DNA of 64,000 nucleotides from Streptomyces lunaelactis (GTDB lineage Bacteria; Actinomycetota; Actinomycetes; Streptomycetales; Streptomycetaceae): NCBI RefSeq assembly GCF_003054555.1, contig NZ_CP026304.1, positions 62,001 to 126,000 of the forward strand, read 5' to 3'. Shown piece by piece: positions 62,611 to 64,000 of this stretch (position 1 is its first letter; each line of letters starts with the position of its first letter). The notes under the pieces were generated by a model. It saw only the letters and a program-made list of their open reading frames with translations, ran no database searches and was not told where the DNA came from. The position numbers and the translations under genes were made by a program.

Positions 62611-63834
62611 TCAGCGCGAAGCTCGGCCACCGAGCCTGAGGAAGTCCCGCTCGGCGTCCGTCGGCGCCAGGGCGGCCGCACGCTCATAGGCGGCCGCGGC
62701 CTCGCTGTTCCGGCCCAGTCGTTGAAGCAGATCAGCTCGCGTGGCGTGGAACGGGTGGTAATTGTCCAGGTCCAACTCGTCCACCAGAGCCAGCGCGGCG
62801 CAGGGGCCCTGCACCTCACCGATGGCGATGGCGATGGCGCGGTTGAGGGCCACGACCGGTGTGGGAGCGACCGCGAGCAACTGGTCGTACAGGGCGACGA
62901 TCTGCGACCAGTCGGTCTGCTCGAAGGTCGCGGCGTCCGCATGTACGGCGTTGATGGCGGCCTGGAGCTGATACGGACCGGGTCGGTCGCGGCGAAGGCA
63001 CCGGCGGACGATCGCTTGGCCCTCCTCGATCAGGGCCCCATCCCATAGCCTGCGGTCCTGCTCGCCAAGCAGCACCAGGGAGCCGTCGGGCCGCCTGCGC
63101 GAGGCGCGACGGGACTCGGTCAGGAGCAACAGCGCCAGCAGGCCGTCCACCTCCGGCTCGTCGGGCATGAGCGTCGCCAGGATCCGTGCCAGCCGGATCG
63201 CCTCCGAGCACAGACCCCTTTCGGCCGGGCCCGTCAGTTCGGCGTTGTAGACGAGGTAGACCACGGCCAGCACAGGCGGCAGGCGGTCGGGCAGCTCGTG
63301 ATCCTCCGGCACGCGATAGGGGATCCGGGCGGCCTTGATCTTGTGCTTGGCACGCACCAGACGTTGCGCCATCGTCGCTTCGGCCACCAGGAAGGATCGT
63401 GCGACCTCCACGGTCGACAGGCCGCCGAGCAGTCGGAGGGTGAGAGCCACCTGTGCTTCCGTGGAGAGCGCCGGGTGGCAGCAGGTAAAGATGAGGCGAA
63501 GCCGGTCGTCCAGCACGGGCCCCGCCTCCTCGGACATGCCGCAATCGTCGTAGCCGCCGGGCGCGAGCACCGCTGCCTCGCTGAGCAGTTCCCGTTCACG
63601 CGATTCGCGGCGCAGCCGGTCGATGGCACGCCTGCGGGCGGTCGTCGTGATCCAGCCGCCCGGGTTGGGCGGCAGGCCACTGCCCGGCCAGGTGCGCAGG
63701 GCGACGGCGAACGCCTCCTGCACCGCATCCTCGGCGACGTCGATATCGCCGAAGACGCGGATCAGGGCAGCCACAGATCGGCCGGATTCCTCGCGGAAGA
63801 TCCGGCCGGCCGCGGCCTCGTCGATGACCGGCAA
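62611..63834 (-). CDS. ECF sigma factor with C-terminal TPR-like extension (ECF42/DGPF-linked type)
   Basis: 407 residues from TTG 63834 with GGGAG 7 bases upstream. Region 2: ALIRVFGDIDVAEDAVQEAFAVALRTWP, GWITTTARRRAIDRLRRE. Region 4: LTLRLLGGLSTVEVARSFLVAEATMAQRLVRAK. The C-terminal 230 residues (VYLVYNAELTG, LLLLTESRRASRRRPDG, LQAAINAVHADA, PVVALNRAIAIA, FHATRADLLQRLGR) form the helical extension seen in sigma factors encoded next to YCII/DGPF proteins. It begins just behind such a gene here. Its 3' end abuts the truncated IS3. Confidence 0.88.
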   Translation of the reverse strand: MPVIDEAAAGRIFREESGRSVAALIRVFGDIDVAEDAVQEAFAVALRTWPGSGLPPNPGGWITTTARRRAIDRLRRESRERELLSEAAVLAPGGYDDCGMSEEAGPVLDDRLRLIFTCCHPALSTEAQVALTLRLLGGLSTVEVARSFLVAEATMAQRLVRAKHKIKAARIPYRVPEDHELPDRLPPVLAVVYLVYNAELTGPAERGLCSEAIRLARILATLMPDEPEVDGLLALLLLTESRRASRRRPDGSLVLLGEQDRRLWDGALIEEGQAIVRRCLRRDRPGPYQLQAAINAVHADAATFEQTDWSQIVALYDQLLAVAPTPVVALNRAIAIAIGEVQGPCAALALVDELDLDNYHPFHATRADLLQRLGRNSEAAAAYERAAALAPTDAERDFLRLGGRASR

Positions 63835-63848
63835 GGTCAGTCTCCCGG

Positions 63849-64000
63849 CTACGCCGCGAAGCCCGCGAAGGGACGGACCTCGATCGGCGCGTTGATGGCC
63901 TCGGTGACCTTCGACGCCCAGGCGACCGCGGCGTCGAGGTCCTCGGCCTCGATGATGTAGAAGCCGCCGAGGTGTTCCCTCGACTCCGCGAAGGGGCCGT
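63849..64000 (-). CDS. YCII/DGPF-domain protein, C-terminal part (runs off the window)
   Basis: The last 49 codons read EHLGGFYIIEAEDLDAAVAW, INAPIEVRPFAGFAA, the end of DGPF/YCII-related proteins. These are regularly co-transcribed with ECF42 sigma factors and thought to act with them. The start is beyond the right edge. The sigma gene begins 14 bases after the stop. Confidence 0.8.
   Translation of the reverse strand, partial: GPFAESREHLGGFYIIEAEDLDAAVAWASKVTEAINAPIEVRPFAGFAA

Noticed and set aside
1-64000. CRISPR arrays, tRNA or rRNA genes
   Set aside because: Scanned for regularly spaced short repeats and for tRNA-like T-loop motifs; none was convincing.

Overview
The window looks like the accessory DNA of a Streptomyces (or a close actinomycete), probably a chromosome arm or a large linear plasmid. 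It is GC-rich with GTG and TTG starts and purine-rich Shine-Dalgarno sites. It carries families typical of streptomycetes: Scr1/DUF5753 regulators with DUF397, DUF574-type methyltransferases, DUF6415/DUF6302, SUKH-4 immunity, PucR, many P450s and a terpene cyclase. It is densely colonised by insertion sequences (IS1380, IS701, IS110, IS3 twice, ISL3, ISAs1 ends, a Tn3 scrap) and a group II intron, and several host genes are split or truncated. No tRNA, rRNA or CRISPR array was seen.

Layout. 0-4 kb: WD40-like gene, then a secretion-linked toxin with a C-terminal deaminase-like domain and its SUKH-4 immunity gene. 4-7.7 kb: a nest of IS1380 and IS701 elements, all at CTAG sites. 8-12.4 kb: a Doc-like toxin/antitoxin pair with a palindromic operator, a translationally coupled ATPase/DUF6415/DUF6302 operon, and an XRE-TPR regulator with a GNAT acetyltransferase. 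12.4-15.9 kb: a coupled operon of a D-Ala-D-Ala-ligase-like ATP-grasp enzyme, a C39-like cysteine peptidase and a MurF-like ligase. 16.2-18.7 kb: an HTH/DUF397 pair separated by IS110. 18.8-21.5 kb: a pentapeptide-repeat membrane protein gene split by IS3.

21.8-28 kb is the most interesting stretch. A tightly overlapping operon encodes a GNAT/FemX-like transferase, a 64-residue peptide, an Agrobacterium/Fas-type adenylate isopentenyltransferase, a LOG phosphoribohydrolase and a cytochrome P450, which together are the core enzymes of cytokinin synthesis. A secreted SH3-like protein and an MFS transporter lie upstream. The isopentenyltransferase and P450 frames each need a one-base correction.

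28-34.6 kb holds a dehydrogenase-like fragment, a PucR regulator and a regulator/methyltransferase pair, plus two copies of a hairpin-rich intergenic element. 34.7-38.9 kb is a terpene region: a P450-like protein without the heme cysteine, a P450 lacking the ExxR arginine, and a convergent terpene cyclase. 39-44.4 kb has small membrane proteins, a BlaI regulator, a PPC-domain protein and the group II intron. 44.7-48 kb has two more P450s, one of the ExxR-less CYP157 type.

48-56 kb is decayed: gene fragments, a frameshifted ISL3, and a zeta-toxin gene interrupted by a 1.42 kb insert carrying crcB and a secreted protein. The insert is bounded by a 15-bp direct repeat and contains an inverted partial copy of zeta. 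56-61 kb has accessory respiratory genes (ctaD, ctaF, qcrB) between 170-bp inverted ISAs1-like ends, with truncated genes on both sides. 61.7-64 kb has a truncated IS3, an ECF sigma factor with a C-terminal extension and the end of its YCII/DGPF partner.
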